Counted from the first letter of the stretch, positions 1 to 11,925 are shown. The stretch is DNA of 64,000 nucleotides from Scilla litardierei (GCA_030789695.1 JAULAV010002492.1:1-64000); one strand, 5' to 3'. Numbers and translations: made by a program. Notes: generated by a model not told the origin, from the letters alone.

Positions 1-1152
1 GGGAGAAGCTACAGCAGGCGCTTTCTTCTTTGGCCTATTGCTCCGCTCCTCCTCGTCAGTCCGTGCAACGGACGCCCCCTCCAGGCCCTGCTTCTACCCT
101 GATTTCTTCGGCATGCTCTTCGACGTCGCCGTCCTGGCCATGACTGGGGCCGCTTGCTTCTTAGGTTCCAATCCCTCGCCTACCACCCCTTCCATGGCCA
201 TCGTCATCAACTTGTCCCTCGACAAACTCATGTCCGCACCTGCAAAAAGAAAAGAGATCAGGGTGAGCAAAGACAAAGAAGATCACTTAGATCGCAGTAC
301 CTTCGGGCCAGATATGTAGGACGATCTGGTGCTACTTGACCAGCTTCGCGTGTATCCTAAGATCACGGGGGATCTCTGTCAGGATTTTGGAGATCTCCAG
401 ATCCCGCCCCCAAGAGTCACCTCCTCGTGCATGGCGGGGTTCAACCTTCCCCAGTTTTTCTGCAGAGACAAATCTACCGGCGTCGAGACGAAGACGAACT
501 TCTCTTTCCACTCCCTTACTTTACCCGGTATATCAATGGCAAGATGTCGGTCCCTCCTCGTACTGACTTAGTAGTACGCTCCTTGCTGCTTCGCTTCGAA
601 CGAGTGCCAAAACAACGGCAAGGTTGGATCTATGCCACTACCGAAGCAAATAACAAGGAACCCAACCATGGCACTGATCGAGTTCAGCATCAATTGGAAG
701 ATCGAAAGCTCGAGGAAGTTCAGCATGAGCAAGAGAAAGGGGTGAAATGGAAATCGAAACCTGAGATCAAAGGTCTGGACGTAGACCCTGACTTCGTTGT
801 CCCTGTGCGAACAAACCCGTTCGTCGGGGGTGGGGAGGCGAACATTATAGGACAACCGGATAAACTTCGAACGAATCTCGGCGTGGCTGATGTGCTGTAT
901 TTTTGGAGCTATGGCCAGGATCTCCGCCAGAACCACTGCAGTATCCCCACCGACGGCTGGTCTTGGGCCCCTCTTTTTGGCTTTCTTAGGGGCCGTCGAC
1001 GTTGAGGGGACAGCGGGGACAGCTTCCCACTCCTCTGGCCAAGACTTCGCCGACACCACCTATTCCTCCGTCCCCCCGGAGCTAACACCAGTGAACTCAT
1101 CGAAGTGCTTCTCGACGTGTCTATTAGAAGAAGAAGACTCGAAAGAACTCAT
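1..1152 (-). pseudogene. Antisense extra ORF of a Tat-type gypsy element (gag/transposase_28-like), broken, runs off window edge
   Basis: Seen: a minus-strand reading frame begins with ATG at 1152 (MSSFESSSSN...), hits a TAG at 1060-1062, then stays open to 568. The residues around 790-640 (VRVYVQTFDLRFRFPFHPF, then a stretch ending in VGFLVIC) follow the pattern of the plant 'putative gypsy type transposon' domain (PF04195-like). Below 568 the frame is lost, although a lysine-rich piece is still legible near 94-276. Context: a polypurine tract and a plus-strand LTR follow at 1570-2528, so this ORF lies antisense between pol and the 3' LTR, a place where extra ORFs are known in Tat-lineage elements. 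Function is not established for the family. Domain call about 70% sure; the pseudogene status is clear from the stop and frameshifts. Confidence 0.7.
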
Positions 1153-1299
1153 CTGTTAAGAAGAAGAAGGAAAAATCTAAGAAAGAAAGATCCCAGGAGC
1201 TCCGACGAAGCGTGTCGGCGGTGAACACTTGAAGATGAAGACCGAAGGGAAATTTCGATACTCAAAAGCAGGAGCTTTCAACCATTCCCCCCTTCCGGG

Positions 1300-1309
1300 C
1301 TTTATAAGT
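1300..1309 (-). promoter_or_regulatory. Candidate TATA box for the antisense ORF
   Basis: On the minus strand the sequence reads CTTATAAA about 150 bp upstream of the ATG at 1152, in a short C/T-rich leader. This would let the antisense ORF have its own promoter next to the 3' LTR. Inferred from position only. Confidence 0.4.
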
Positions 1310-1570
1310 AGATACACGCAATCTCTACTATTGAAAGCGGGCCACGCGGCGTGATCTAAAGCAGAGGTGTCGCCTTAGCTCCTCCCCAGGGCCGTACAAG
1401 GCACGTGTCATGCGTCGAATGGCAGAGGCACTTCGATATCTCCTCACTCCCGAATGATCTTGATGACTGTAGGTTTTCGGTGGCTGACTCGAATTTAATG
1501 TTACAGATGTCATCCCATAGAGTAAGTGCATCATCCGAGCCGATCCAGACTTCTCGTGTTGAACTTGAAT

Positions 1571-1582
1571 GATGGGGGTAAT
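1571..1582 (+). other. Polypurine tract of plus-strand Tat element
   Basis: GATGGGGGTAAT directly precedes an LTR that starts TGTTAC. Its position marks the following LTR as the 3' LTR of a plus-strand element. Confidence 0.6.
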
Positions 1583-2528
1583 TGTTACGACCTCGAGATC
1601 GGCTCGTACGATCTAGGCCCACTTGTTCGAGGCCTGAGTATTGGCCCGCCGAATCCCCATAATGAAGTTTGGTTTGCCAAAGCTCGCCGAGGTCCAGAGA
1701 AGCTCACCGAGGTCCAGAGAAGCTTGCCCCTAGAGCAGCTCGCTCCAGAGTGGATCGCGCCCAGAGTAGCTCGCCCAGATGCCACCCACCTACCAGCTCG
1801 CCCCAAGAGGAAGTCAACACGCCACTAGCAGTTCCACTACAGACAGGCCTGAAAAAAGCGCATCTGGTTGCTTCGTCACCTGACCACCCGCCGAAAGCAC
1901 GCCTACCCATTTTAACGCTAGACAGCCTGACAAAAGTACATATGACATTAACGGCTCTGACGGCCTGACAAAAGCGTGTCTGACGCGTCCGGCTTTGATA
2001 TCCTTGGCCCGCCCCCTGATACTGCCAGCTCAGCTAAAGTAGCCGACTCCAGTAGCCTATAAATACCCCTTCTCCTCCAATGAGAAAGGGGCTGTAAAAT
2101 CTGTAAGAATTCCTAACACATCAATTTATACACAAGGTCGAATATCCCCCACCTATTCACGCCTTCCACACTAGCTCGCCACTCAAGTGCCGATCTGCCT
2201 TTGAGGTTGTCTTGGGTGTTCGATGCTCTCTTCACAATCACCCACTGACTTAGGCATCAGAGAGGCTATGGGCTGGCTCACAGCCCCCCCTTTCTGACGA
2301 GTTGGTCTCCTCGCAGGTTTGCTTTAGCTGCCGGCGGTTAAAGTAGCCTTTGGTGATCAGCTCCTGTAAACGGGCGACCCATCCCGATTGAAGGGCGACC
2401 TCAAGCTTCCCATTTGCGAAGTTCCTTCCAATCGTGATTAGCCTCGTCTAACCCCGAAACATGTAATAATTGTACCCGTGATGCTCATTTCAATACAAAG
2501 TCAGTGTTAGCAGATTTTACCCGCAACA
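1583..2528 (+). repeat. 3' LTR of a Tat-type gypsy element
   Basis: Starts TGTTACGACC and ends CCCGCAACA, so the ends carry the TGTT/AACA inverted terminus. It holds a TATA box (TATAAATA at about 2057-2064) and the words ACTTAGGCATC near 2250, a phrase that recurs in every Tat LTR of this window. A polypurine tract lies on its left. The right flank is copia reverse transcriptase sequence, so the element inserted into an older copia copy. The 5' LTR lies outside the window. Confidence 0.75.
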
Positions 2529-3911
2529 CCGGGTATTGACTATGAGGAAACATACTCCACGGTAATGAATGCGATCACTTTCCGATTACTGATAAGATTA
2601 ACAACAAAGAAAGGTCTAGATATGCAGCTAATGGATGTTGTGACTGCATATCTATACGGTAATCTCGATAAGGAGATATACATAAAACTTCCTGATGGCT
2701 TTTTAATGCCTACTAAACTAAAAGATAGACCTCAGGACGTCTACTCTGTTAAGCTTCAAAGATCATTGTATGGTCTTAAACAATCAGGAAGAATATGGTA
2801 CAACAGACTGAGTGAATTCCTTGTACAACAAGAATTCAACAATAATGAAGTCTGCCCTTGCATCTTTATAAGAGCAAAGGAAAAAAGAATTCGCCATAAT
2901 AACAGTCTACATAGATGATTTGAACCTCATTGGATCTCCTGAAGTGATCACTGAGATATCTGTAAGCCTAATAAAAGAATTTGAAATGAAAGACCTAGGC
3001 AAAATGAAATTCTGCCTTGGCTTACAGATTGAACATCTAAAAGACGGAATCCTATTACACCAAACCACATATACGAAGAAAATGTTGCAAAAATTTCATT
3101 TGGACCAATGTCATCCACTTACTACACCTGTGGTGGTACGATCTCTGGATGCACATAAAGACACCTTTTGGCCGCTGGAAGAAGGTGAGGATATGCTTGG
3201 TCCAGAAGTCCCTTATCTAAGTGCTATTGGAGCATTTCTATATCTGGCCAACTGCACGCATCCCGATATAGCGTTTGCAGTAAATTTACTTGCCAGATAC
3301 AGTGCAGCGCCTATGCAGCGCCACTGGACCGGGGTTAAGCACCTTCTGCGCTACCTCCAAGGATCTACAGATTTGAAACTCTTTTACAAAAATGGATTAT
3401 CCCCCGCACTTGTTGGTTATGCTGATGAAGGTTACAGGTCTGATCCTCACAATGCAAAGTCATAGAGAGTGTATGTGTTTACCTATGGTGGGACATCTAT
3501 TCCTGGAGATCCGTCAATCAAACTATGACGGCGACCTCATCCAATCACTTAGAGATCATCACCATCCATAAAACAAGCAGAGAATGTGTCTGACTACAGT
3601 TAGTTGTAAATCATATCCTGGTGACGACCGGATTGAAGACTGTGGACTTTAAACCTACTACCATGTTCAAGGACAATGCTGTTTGCATTGCTCAGCTACG
3701 ACGTGGCTACATCAAAGGCGACAGAATGAAGCATATTTTCGCTAAATTCTTTTGGACGCATGAGCTACAAAGAGATGGCGAGATCGGCGTCAGATAAGTA
3801 CAATCATGTGACAACCTGGCAGACTTGTTCACTAAAACCCTTCATACGGCTACCTTTAGGAAGTTTGTACATAAAATTAGGATGAGGCACCTAAGAGATC
3901 TGAAAGCCTGA
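2529..3911 (+). pseudogene. Ty1/copia pol remnant: reverse transcriptase to RNase H
   Basis: Seen: the frame starts at the copia RT motif GIDYEETYS (about 2532) and continues with MQLMDVVTAYLYGNLDKEIY and SLYGLKQSGRIWYNRLSEF. A frameshift near 2910 falls at the catalytic region (the second half resumes with DDLNLIGSP). Then come the RT C-terminus and the RH start (PDIAFAVNLLARYS). After 3465 the RNase H part is broken by stops, although DNAVCIAQL and LADLFTKTLH are still readable up to the stop at about 3909. Gag, protease and integrase are missing, having been cut off by the Tat insertion at 2528. Polymerase activity is not possible. Confidence 0.9.
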
Positions 3912-4127
3912 GTACTTGTACAGATCAGGTGGAGTTAGAGAGTGTTGTACTCTTTTTCCTTAACTATGGTTTTTCCCACATGATTTTCCATAGCTAAAGA
4001 TTCTAATGAGGCAAACTTAATCAACTTAGGATCCTGAAGTATCCACCCCATGTGAGACTCATACTTCACTCAGAATCCTAAAGTATTCATGAGCAGAGTC
4101 AACACCTATGGTGAGATAAGGGGGAGT

Positions 4128-4290
4128 GTTGTGAACGGATATTGATGAGTTTGTTAGGATCACGTCTTATCTTATAGATAGGACTGTATCTATTGTATAT
4201 TATCTCTGTACGCTTCTCCTACTGCTATAAATAAATAGTTGGGAGTCCTCCCCCAGATGATGATTCATAACATAAAGATATTATTGTTAT
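4128..4290 (+). repeat. 3' LTR (partial) of the copia remnant with its polypurine tract
   Basis: The purine tract TAAGGGGGAG at 4118-4127 is followed by TGTTGTGAACGG, the usual place of a copia 3' LTR about 215 bp after the pol stop. A TATA-like TATAAATAAATAG lies at about 4225. The right end is not clear, because no second copy is present; 4290 is an estimate. Confidence 0.6.
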
Positions 4291-4754
4291 TTTTAATAGA
4301 TTGTAGTAATCCACGCGATTGACTTATTTAGATGTCATTTTAGAGAACAAATTCAGATAATTATAATCCTAAAATTAGATCATTACTTTGGAATTTAACA
4401 TTTTATGTAGTATTTTTTTAAGAATAACACCGCATGACTAACGATTTTGTTAATTTTTGTGTTAATTTAAGTCACATTTATTATATTAGTTTAGATTTAA
4501 CTGTATGAAAACGGGACCAAATTGAGTATCAAATTTATAAATAAAAAAGTAGCAAAATCTAAGAAAGAAATGGCTGTTTAATCTAATTTACCTTTTTTAA
4601 AGGGAGAATGCATTAATTGTTATTTACTTTGACAACGAAGCAATGTTTAGCTAGGAGGTAATTAATCTATTTTGACATGGTGTATCTTTTTCTTCAAAAA
4701 TTTCCTTTATGATTTTAAATAAACAACGTTTTCATGTATATTCTTTTAAGAAAT
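4291..4754. other. AT-rich stretch without recognised gene
   Basis: Low-GC sequence between the copia LTR and the next LTR. No ORF of note, no clear repeat. Confidence 0.5.
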
Positions 4755-5422
4755 TGTTACATCCCATATGGCATGCCTTGGTTAGGCCATTGACAGGCCG
4801 GCCCATGGCCCAGTTGTCCTGGTTTGAAAGAGTCAACTCACACCTCCCTCATGAAGAGTCCCTAATAGTGGGCAGTACCTTTGGTCATGACCCACGTTAA
4901 GCGGCCACTAAGAAGTGAGTTAATCCCATGAAGCCAGAGGATTGGCCTACTATCTCCACTAAAGCCACTTGGTTAGTGGAGAGTTGCAAGAGGAAGGTGG
5001 AGGAAATATATAGCCCAGGGAACAACACATTTGGGGGAGAGATTGAAGGACGAGGTATTAAGTATTCGATACTCTGACAACACTCATCCCTTACTTTCCA
5101 TAATATATTTCCTCATCCTTGACTCGGCAGGCCAGCCTAATGGACGATCTCCTTTTTGATCGATTTTGCTGCCCCGAGCCCCTCTTAAGTTCCTTACTAA
5201 CGTAAGCATCTGATGTGATTTGGGTCGGACCCAAATCTGACCCTCATTAAGCTTGGAGCCCCTCTGAGCAAGATCGGCCTTCCACCAACTAGCTCGGCCA
5301 CTACCCTCCATACCCGAGCTACCCAACAAGTGAGCCCGATCATCCCAGCTGACGAGGACTAGCGTTGACCCGAGGCGTCTAAGTCAGACCCTCTATTGTT
5401 GACCAGAGCCCAACACTCAACA
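4755..5422 (+). repeat. Solo LTR, gypsy (Tat-like)
   Basis: Begins TGTTACATCC and ends CACTCAACA. Flanks are GAAAT (4750-4754) and TAAAT (5423-5427), a target duplication matching at 4 of 5 bases. It contains a TATA-like AAATATATAG near 5006 and the Tat-LTR words GGCGTCTAAGTCAG near 5365. No internal coding region remains, so it is read as a solo LTR left by recombination. The outer 2-3 bp are inferred. Confidence 0.65.
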
Positions 5423-6132
5423 TAAATACACATTGACATTATAGATGTAATAGAATATTTTGACCAAATAGTTTGTTTAATCAGACATGATCACTGCGTG
5501 ATTCATTTAATAGCCATATTTTTGGACGGCATGTTTCACATGCTTCAACACTTGCTTCTTAGAGCATGTGGTGGTACCATGTGTTTCAGGGCATTTGGTG
5601 GATGTCCTAACTTGAATTGATCACTCGTTAGGGTTTTTATTTGGCCAGGGCCTGTAGGGAAATGTCCACGTAAATGTCCACGTCATGACGATCGGGTCTG
5701 GGGTCCGAACAAATCTCCGATGCTTAAATTAGCTCGAGCCACCAGTTCAAATAATTGTTTTTTTCCGTTGTACGCCTTCTATTTAGGAAAATTAAACTTT
5801 GTATAGATGTCCTAATGATTTAGTCTGGTCTCCGCATCAAACCCCTTCCAACACTCAAATTAGTTCGATCTAAACTCAAGAAATCAAATTAAGCTTATGG
5901 TTTTATTGTAATAAAACAAACAAATAGTTTAATATGTAGCCGATATGTCATGGCCATCGGATGACTCTATTTGTTTAAGTTGCGTTACAATTATTTTTTA
6001 TGGGCACATGCAAATGAACTATAAAATAAACAATTTAGAAATCGGCCGTCTAATTACGTGATTTATACAGAAATTGCACAAGAGAATAACGTGTATTACA
6101 AGATATATTAGATTAGAGATCTTTTCATATAC
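5423..6132. other. Intergenic DNA, nothing recognised
   Basis: AT-rich, no ORF longer than background, no repeat or RNA gene seen. Confidence 0.5.
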
Positions 6133-6221
6133 TATGACGTAATGCATTCTTTGTCGACATAGACACGAAAAAATCATATATGACTTAATGCATTTTTTGT
6201 CGTCATAGACACGAAAAAATC
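6133..6221 (+). repeat. Direct repeat, two 43-bp copies
   Basis: Copies at 6133-6175 and 6179-6221 both begin TATGAC and end CACGAAAAAATC, with three mismatches, separated by 3 bp. Confidence 0.85.
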
Positions 6222-6299
6222 TCTTCTATAAAAGAGGACATGCCACCTAGACTTATCGTAGGTGACGGGTCTGTCCCAGTCACAAGTTGACGGGGACAA

Positions 6300-6880
6300 A
6301 CCCGTAAAAAATAACCCCCCTATTTACATGGTTGTCATCCCTCCAAACCCAAAAAAAGCGCAACAAAATACCCTCAAACTCACTTATGTGTGTGCACTCT
6401 TTTACCCTTGACTATAACGACACGCCCACCCACGCTTCTCGCTCCTTTTCGGTCGCGCGCGTTCACCGCATCTCATTCGTATGTGTTTTTTTTCCTTTCG
6501 TGCACTTCGTGTGATGCACTTGTCCTAGGTGGAGGGGAGAATATGACTATGACAAATATCCTATCCCCCCCCCCCCCCCCCCCCACCTCACTCTCCACCT
6601 AACCCAAATCTCACCCCCAACCCCACTTAATTACATGTTTGCCATCCCCTCAAAAAAAAACCCCAACCCTACTTAAGTACATGTTTGCCATTCATCCCAA
6701 AAATCCAGAAAAAACCCCACGTATTTACGTGTTTGTCACCCCCACTGTTTTTTGCGTTTTGACCCCTTGGACTTTGCATTTTTTGCCCCCCGACAATACC
6801 GACCCGCATACCCACATTTCGTACTCCTTTTCGGTTGCGCGCGTGCACCGCATCCTCTTCCGAGTTTTCTAGTAACATAT
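6300..6880. repeat. Degenerate direct repeats and a poly-C tract
   Basis: The block around 6430-6475 (CTCCTTTTCGGTCGCGCGCG) returns at about 6820-6855 with few changes. Phrases of the type 'TACATGTTTGCCATC' occur at about 6632, 6680 and in related form at 6330 and 6728. A run of about 20 C lies at 6565-6584. No coding potential is credible here; short ORFs are products of low complexity. Confidence 0.7.
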
Positions 6881-7950
6881 CAAATGTGACCTTTTTATGT
6901 TATGCGAACAGGGGGGAAGAGTCTACATCATTGAATATAAAAAGAGATCTTACGTGTCGTGATATCCATTGTCCTCGGTTCCCATTTTCTTGGTGCAATT
7001 TTTGTAGTCCAGGACAGCTGAACTTTTTGACTCATTTTTGTATCTAGAAGGCAGCTTTAGCTTTGGACTTGGCCCCTTTTCACAATTATATTTTTGCATC
7101 AGAGTAGTTGGAGACTTTTGGAAAGTTCCGCAAGTGTGTGTCCTGAATTAGGTGACATAGTGGCCTGGTTGTTGGACCTTCCCATCTGATCTCTCTCTTT
7201 CATGCCAAAATTTCAAGCTTCTTTTGTCTGATTTCTTTTTTGTGTGAAAAAATTTCTATTAATCAAAATAACCACAGAATGATGTCCAATGCTTTAAAAA
7301 TATATTTATGCCAATTATACGCTGATGCATATCATTTCTCATTATTGCAAAAAGTTCTGTTACATGAAAGCCGTTAAACTTGCAATGAGTGGATGAACAA
7401 ACAAAACTCCGTGTATTCACTTGAAAAATGAAGGTTTGTGGTCTGAGAACATGAAGATCAAAATCAATGGTTTGGATCGAAGTAAAGAATGAGTTTGGGT
7501 TGGGAGTTTGACTCCGACGGAGAGTTCAGTGTTGGCCATTTTTCTCATTTAAAAACACTAAAAGGAAACAATGGCATGTTCGCAGGCTAGGTTCATGGGC
7601 TTATCTTGCCAGCCCAACATTAAATCACTAATCCAAACAATAAGCCCGGATTGATGCAATCCCCGTCAAGGCCATTTAAGTTTCTAAACAGTCCCTTAAC
7701 AAGCAAAAAATCTGATAATTTTTTTTGATAATGTTCTACAAATTTTTATAATCATCAAAGACATAGATTTACCTTCATGGTTACTAGTATCAATTACAAG
7801 AACAAAGGCCTTTCTTAAAGAGGACTATATGCACCTAAAAATGAGGTGAACGTGAGGATGGCTTTCTATTTTTGGAAAAAGAAGTCAAGTTATTGGTCCT
7901 CTCACGCTCTCTCTTTTTCTTGCATTTTTTTTTTTTTCAAAAAGAGAGGC
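6881..7950. other. Intergenic DNA, nothing recognised
   Basis: AT-rich sequence with homopolymer runs near 7925-7940. No gene, repeat pair or RNA gene identified. Confidence 0.5.
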
Positions 7951-7953
7951 TAC

Positions 7954-8702
7954 GGGCCTGTTCTTTTGTAAGAAAGTAGGAGGAGGAAAGTGAAAAAATC
8001 ACTATTTATGCACTATTCATTGGATTCCTGCATCACTTTCTATTTGTGTGTTCTTTTGTGTATTCTGTTTTACGGGGAATTTGTCCTACGTGGCGTGCGT
8101 CAGATGGATTCCTTGCGGGCAAAACAAATCCGAGAACTCATGCCGGATTACGCTGGAATCTCAAAACAAGTGGGCCCCTCTCTCCTCCTCCCACCAATCG
8201 GAGCGCGCGCTGCTAGTTTGTTTTTTTTTTTTGCGTTGTTTCGCTGCAACGCGTGAGAACTCATGGGCCCACTTGTTTTAAGTTTTAATTAAGTTTGATT
8301 ACACATGAGAACTCAAAGCAAGTGGCCGGATTTTGCACCTTGATTACACATTTGATTACACGTGAGAACTCATATGCCACTTTGATTACACATTTTGCAT
8401 CCAATTACTTATTTTAAGTTTTAATTAGTTTGTAAATTAATTAATTAATTTAACTTTAAGTATTTAGTTTAGGTTTAAATAGCACAAATTAAATTTGAGT
8501 GGACCCCACACCACTTTCCAACATATAACTTTCTTCATCCAAAAGAACACACTACACGGAGTGAGACCCACCTCAACTTTCCAACTCCACAATCCAACCA
8601 CACTTTCCAACAAAAGAACACACTACACACCAATTTCTTTCTCCTCAGATTCCACACATTCTCAACTTACCCACTTATACTTTGCTACAAAAGAACAGGC
8701 CC
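7954..8702. mobile_element. MITE-like element, PIF/Harbinger-type ends
   Basis: The left end GGGCCTGTTCTTTTGT and the right end read as its reverse complement (ACAAAAGAACAGGCCC) form a terminal inverted repeat. Flanks are TAC and TAA, compatible with the 3-bp TWA duplication of PIF/Harbinger elements after one change. It has no transposase. Inside are repeated phrases on 'CTTTCCAACA' and 'AAAAGAACACACTACAC'. The ends match those of the shorter element at 10216-10559, so the two are probably one family. Confidence 0.7.
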
Positions 8703-8756
8703 TAATCATCACATGCACCTCACTTTTGAGGTGTATGTGCATTGGAGCCGTTTTCC

Positions 8757-9630
8757 CTACATATTTACGAGTCCAAAAGCAATTGCCATCTTCTCACTAT
8801 GAACCCTAAGCACTCCTCCTTCCACGTCAACAAGCACTTGTGCTAAGTCTGGCTCATACCCTCCTATAGCTTCAATCTGACATGATGACATCCCTACATC
8901 CAACAACACCCATCTCCTTGCCCACAAGGAACTCGTGAATCTTGCCATGGATCATCACCATGCTGCATCCGGGGAGCTCTCGCACGTTTCTCTCTCTCAT
9001 CAGTCCTCGGACCCTCTCAGCGTCTTCCCATCACCCAGTCTTTCCAATGTAAGTTTGATAAGAGAACGTACGAGCTAGAATCTTGAGGTGCCATAGCTAT
9101 AGCCTTCATTGCTTCCAAGTCATTGCATCAGGCTCCATTGGCATCATTTCCTCCATTGGCATCATCTTCTGTTCGTGACATAAGATGAAACAAGTCAACA
9201 GCAAGATCCCGCCTCTTCCACACTTCATCAACCCATCAATCGTCGAATTACACGAAACCAAATCCCTTTGAGGCATTTCTTCGAATACCCTCAATGCAAA
9301 ATCAAAATGTCCAAGCTTAACACACGCTGAAACTTTCGACTTCCAAGAAATAGCATCCATTTTCGGCATTTTATCAAATACCCATTTAGCGATTTCAAAT
9401 TCACCAAGTTCAAAGTACATTCACAGCGGAGATTTCGACACATAAGGATCAGATTGGAAATGGTTCTTCAGGATATGTACGTGGATTCGCCTGGCTTGTT
9501 CAAAGGCCGAAGCTTTGCCACAAGATTTGAGAACCGAAGGGAGAGAGAATTCGAGGCCTTCGAGATGGTTTGAAGACGAGAGGATTTGGCAGTAGAGATG
9601 GATTGTGAATTGGTGAGAGGTTGAGATAGT
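8757..9630 (-). pseudogene. Pentatricopeptide repeat (PPR) protein, DYW class, broken and internally deleted
   Basis: Seen on the minus strand: an N-terminal frame with QARRIHVHILKNHFQSDPYV and, after an in-frame TGA near 9421, MYFELGEFEIAKWVFDKMP... and ...CVKLGHFDFALRVFEEMPQRD, two typical PLS-type repeats (9420-9240). Further down (8948-8757) the piece GGYEPDLAQVLVDVEG...RVHSEKMAIAFGL matches the start of the DYW domain. A full member has many more repeats and the HxE/CxxC...DYW ending; here the middle repeats and the C-terminal end are missing. Family role: RNA binding and C-to-U editing in chloroplasts or mitochondria. This copy cannot encode that protein. Confidence 0.85.
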
Positions 9631-10212
9631 AGAGCGTCTCTGCCTATTTTACATCTTTTTAGTCATTCAAAGTCATCAAATTCTAAAAATACGCATGCCC
9701 TTTGTTTCTCAAAGATACTACCTTTTGTTACATCTTCTCTGTAACCTGTGGCTGCTTCTACATCGCTCAGCATTTAGCCTTTTTAAACTTGGCATTTGCT
9801 GTATGCACCTTAATCTTGAGAGGTGCATATAGGAATCAGTGTAATTTTTATTTATTTTCGAAAAAAATTTTAAAATGAAAAGAGACAATCGTTGATAAAG
9901 TTGTTGTTTTTTTGTCAAAAGCAAGTGCATGGACCTCAAGGTACTAAGGTGCATGTAGTTCCAGCCTTAAATTTTGCCTCAAAAACTACAGAGAAACGTA
10001 CCAATCTGTGGTCGGGACAAAGGACAAGGACAGAACTTGGACGGAAACAAGGGAAACAGTAGGAGTAAAAAGGCTCACAATATTATAGTTTTGTAGGGAT
10101 AGACTGTTACTTTCGTCTGTTTATTTGGAATATACTAGTCTACACACTTTTAAGCTAGCTATTTCGTTCTTAGACTTCAACTTTTGAGTTTGTACTGCAT
10201 CAACTTTTTTTG
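9631..10212. other. Intergenic DNA, short inverted repeats only
   Basis: No gene. 'GGTGCAT'-type words appear in both orientations near 9805-9830 and 9920-9950, and also near 8710-8740. Confidence 0.45.
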
Positions 10213-10215
10213 TTA

Positions 10216-10559
10216 GTGCTTGTTCTTTTGAGTGTAAATGAGTGGGAATCCCACTTTTTTCACTGTTGTGAACAGTGTTTAGGGGAAAAACCGATTGGGA
10301 TTCCTCAAACCCGTTCTTTTGCTTTCCCAGCGTAAAAGGATTTCCAAAACCTCTTTCCCTCTCGATTCCCCTCTTTTGAAGAAACTCTAAAATGGGGGGA
10401 TTTCATGAGGAATTCCTCCTCGTGGGTCCCAAGGGACTTTTCCTCCCCTTTCTCTCCCCACTTTCTCATCCAAAAGAACACAAAACTAAAATTTTCTCTC
10501 TCTTGATTCCTTTATTCCCCCACTTTCCCCAAACCCATTACACTCAAAAGAACAAGCCC
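10216..10559. mobile_element. MITE (PIF/Harbinger/Tourist-like), 344 bp
   Basis: The terminal inverted repeat reads GTGCTTGTTCTTTTGAGTGT on the left and, as reverse complement on the right, GGGCTTGTTCTTTTGAGTGT. It is flanked by a perfect TTA duplication (10213-10215 and 10560-10562). No coding sequence. TTA target and TIR type fit PIF/Harbinger MITEs. Confidence 0.85.
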
Positions 10560-10742
10560 TTAGATGAGCTCTCACACATGCTGTAAAAAGTGAAATGATT
10601 GCATATACTAGTTCAGAGTTGTTTTAACTCGCCAGAGGGCAAACAAAGCAAAATGAAATGTAAGGGGAGTAAAGGGCATGATTACGTATGGTCCAGAGTT
10701 GTTTTGGCCAATTCACTAGTTTATTTAAGCCCATGCATTACT

Positions 10743-11532
10743 TATTTCGGGGTGTTTTCTCACCACGGGATAGTACGGAGGTCAGAAGATCGTCGCTAAC
10801 ATGGATGACGAGGATTACCTTTGGGGCCGATTGGATAAGCCGGCTCTGATGGGAGAGTGCGTGGATCCGAGTGACGGCGCGTCGTAGGGAAGCTTCGGCG
10901 AGTTAGCAACCTCCGGGAACGGTCGGACGAGCAGCCTCTTGGTCGAGGGAGCTCAGGACCGGTCGATGGGATGCCGAAGGGAAGCTTTGGCTGGGCGACG
11001 TCTCCTTCGATCTGTAAAATGATGGAGCTCGTCAAGGGGGTCGGACCTTGGTTCCGACCAAGGCCCATCCGACGCCTAAGTCAGATCTTGACTGAGAAAT
11101 GCTATGCTGGAATCGGGCTTGGTTCACAGAGACCAAACACGAGTTCTCAGACCGAGCTACAGAGGAGAAATGTAAGGTGGAAGAAAGGTCTAAGGAGATG
11201 GTATACCTAAGTGTCAAATATCCATGATCTGGACACTGTGCCTTCCAGTCGTCTGCTCTCTTATAGGAGCCGGACTCGTCGAGGCATTCATGGTGCTTTT
11301 TGGTCCCTTTTGCTGCGCCCGCCAACATTTATGGTGTCTTGAATGGTGATTAAGGCGGGCGTGCATGATCAGAGGAGGGGTTTCCCTCTTCAAGGGGTCA
11401 ACAGCCCATCGGGCTGCGGTCTTGGGTCGGGGCGTCATCATCTTCTCATTGGGCCTTTGGGCTCGAGCCCATGGCGGCATCGGGTAGAGCAGTTGGCCAA
11501 CTTTTCTTTAGCCCATTCGGAGGGTCATATCA
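10743..11532 (-). repeat. 3' LTR of a minus-strand Tat-type gypsy element
   Basis: Read on the minus strand it starts TGATATGACC (11532), preceded by the purine tract CGATGGGGACAAT (11533-11545). It carries TATA-like CTATAAGAGAG at about 11260, the Tat words CTGACTTAGGCGTC near 11080, and ends GTGAGAAAACACCCCGAAATA (10743). That ending matches the other Tat LTRs in this window. The outer flank is TTACT. The antisense ORF to the right fits the Tat layout. Confidence 0.75.
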
Positions 11533-11925
11533 ATTGTCCCCATCGCTCGGGCCGTTCGGCTGTGGCGGTTTGGTTCAAGGGATGTGATATGTACGGTTTT
11601 GACAGGCGCGTCAGTCGAGACGGTGCATTAAATGAAAAATCATTATGGTGTAGGGCGCCAAGAATTCTCCCGCCCCTTGGGTGCGGGATTCGAAGAGCCG
11701 CCTCCTTTGGGATGCTGACACGTGCTCCTCCTTGGACTGCCCGGATTCATGGTTGCCACCCGTATGAAACGGCAGGGTGTAGAGAGGTGACTTCTTTTCA
11801 TTCCTTGATTCTGCTTTTGTTCTTCCCCGTCTTTGGAGAGCTTCTTTGTTTGTATTGCCTTCGACATTCTTCTTTCAGTTTTTATAATGTAATTCCCTCC
11901 CTTAGTTTCAGTTCTGTTTCGATAG

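Noticed and set aside
427..1005. 192-codon plus-strand ORF
   Set aside because: It overlaps the antisense extra ORF, which has recognisable family motifs; the plus-strand translation shows none.
6332..7047. Short plus-strand ORFs of 60-77 codons
   Set aside because: They arise from degenerate repeats and a poly-C tract; no similarity to a known protein is visible.
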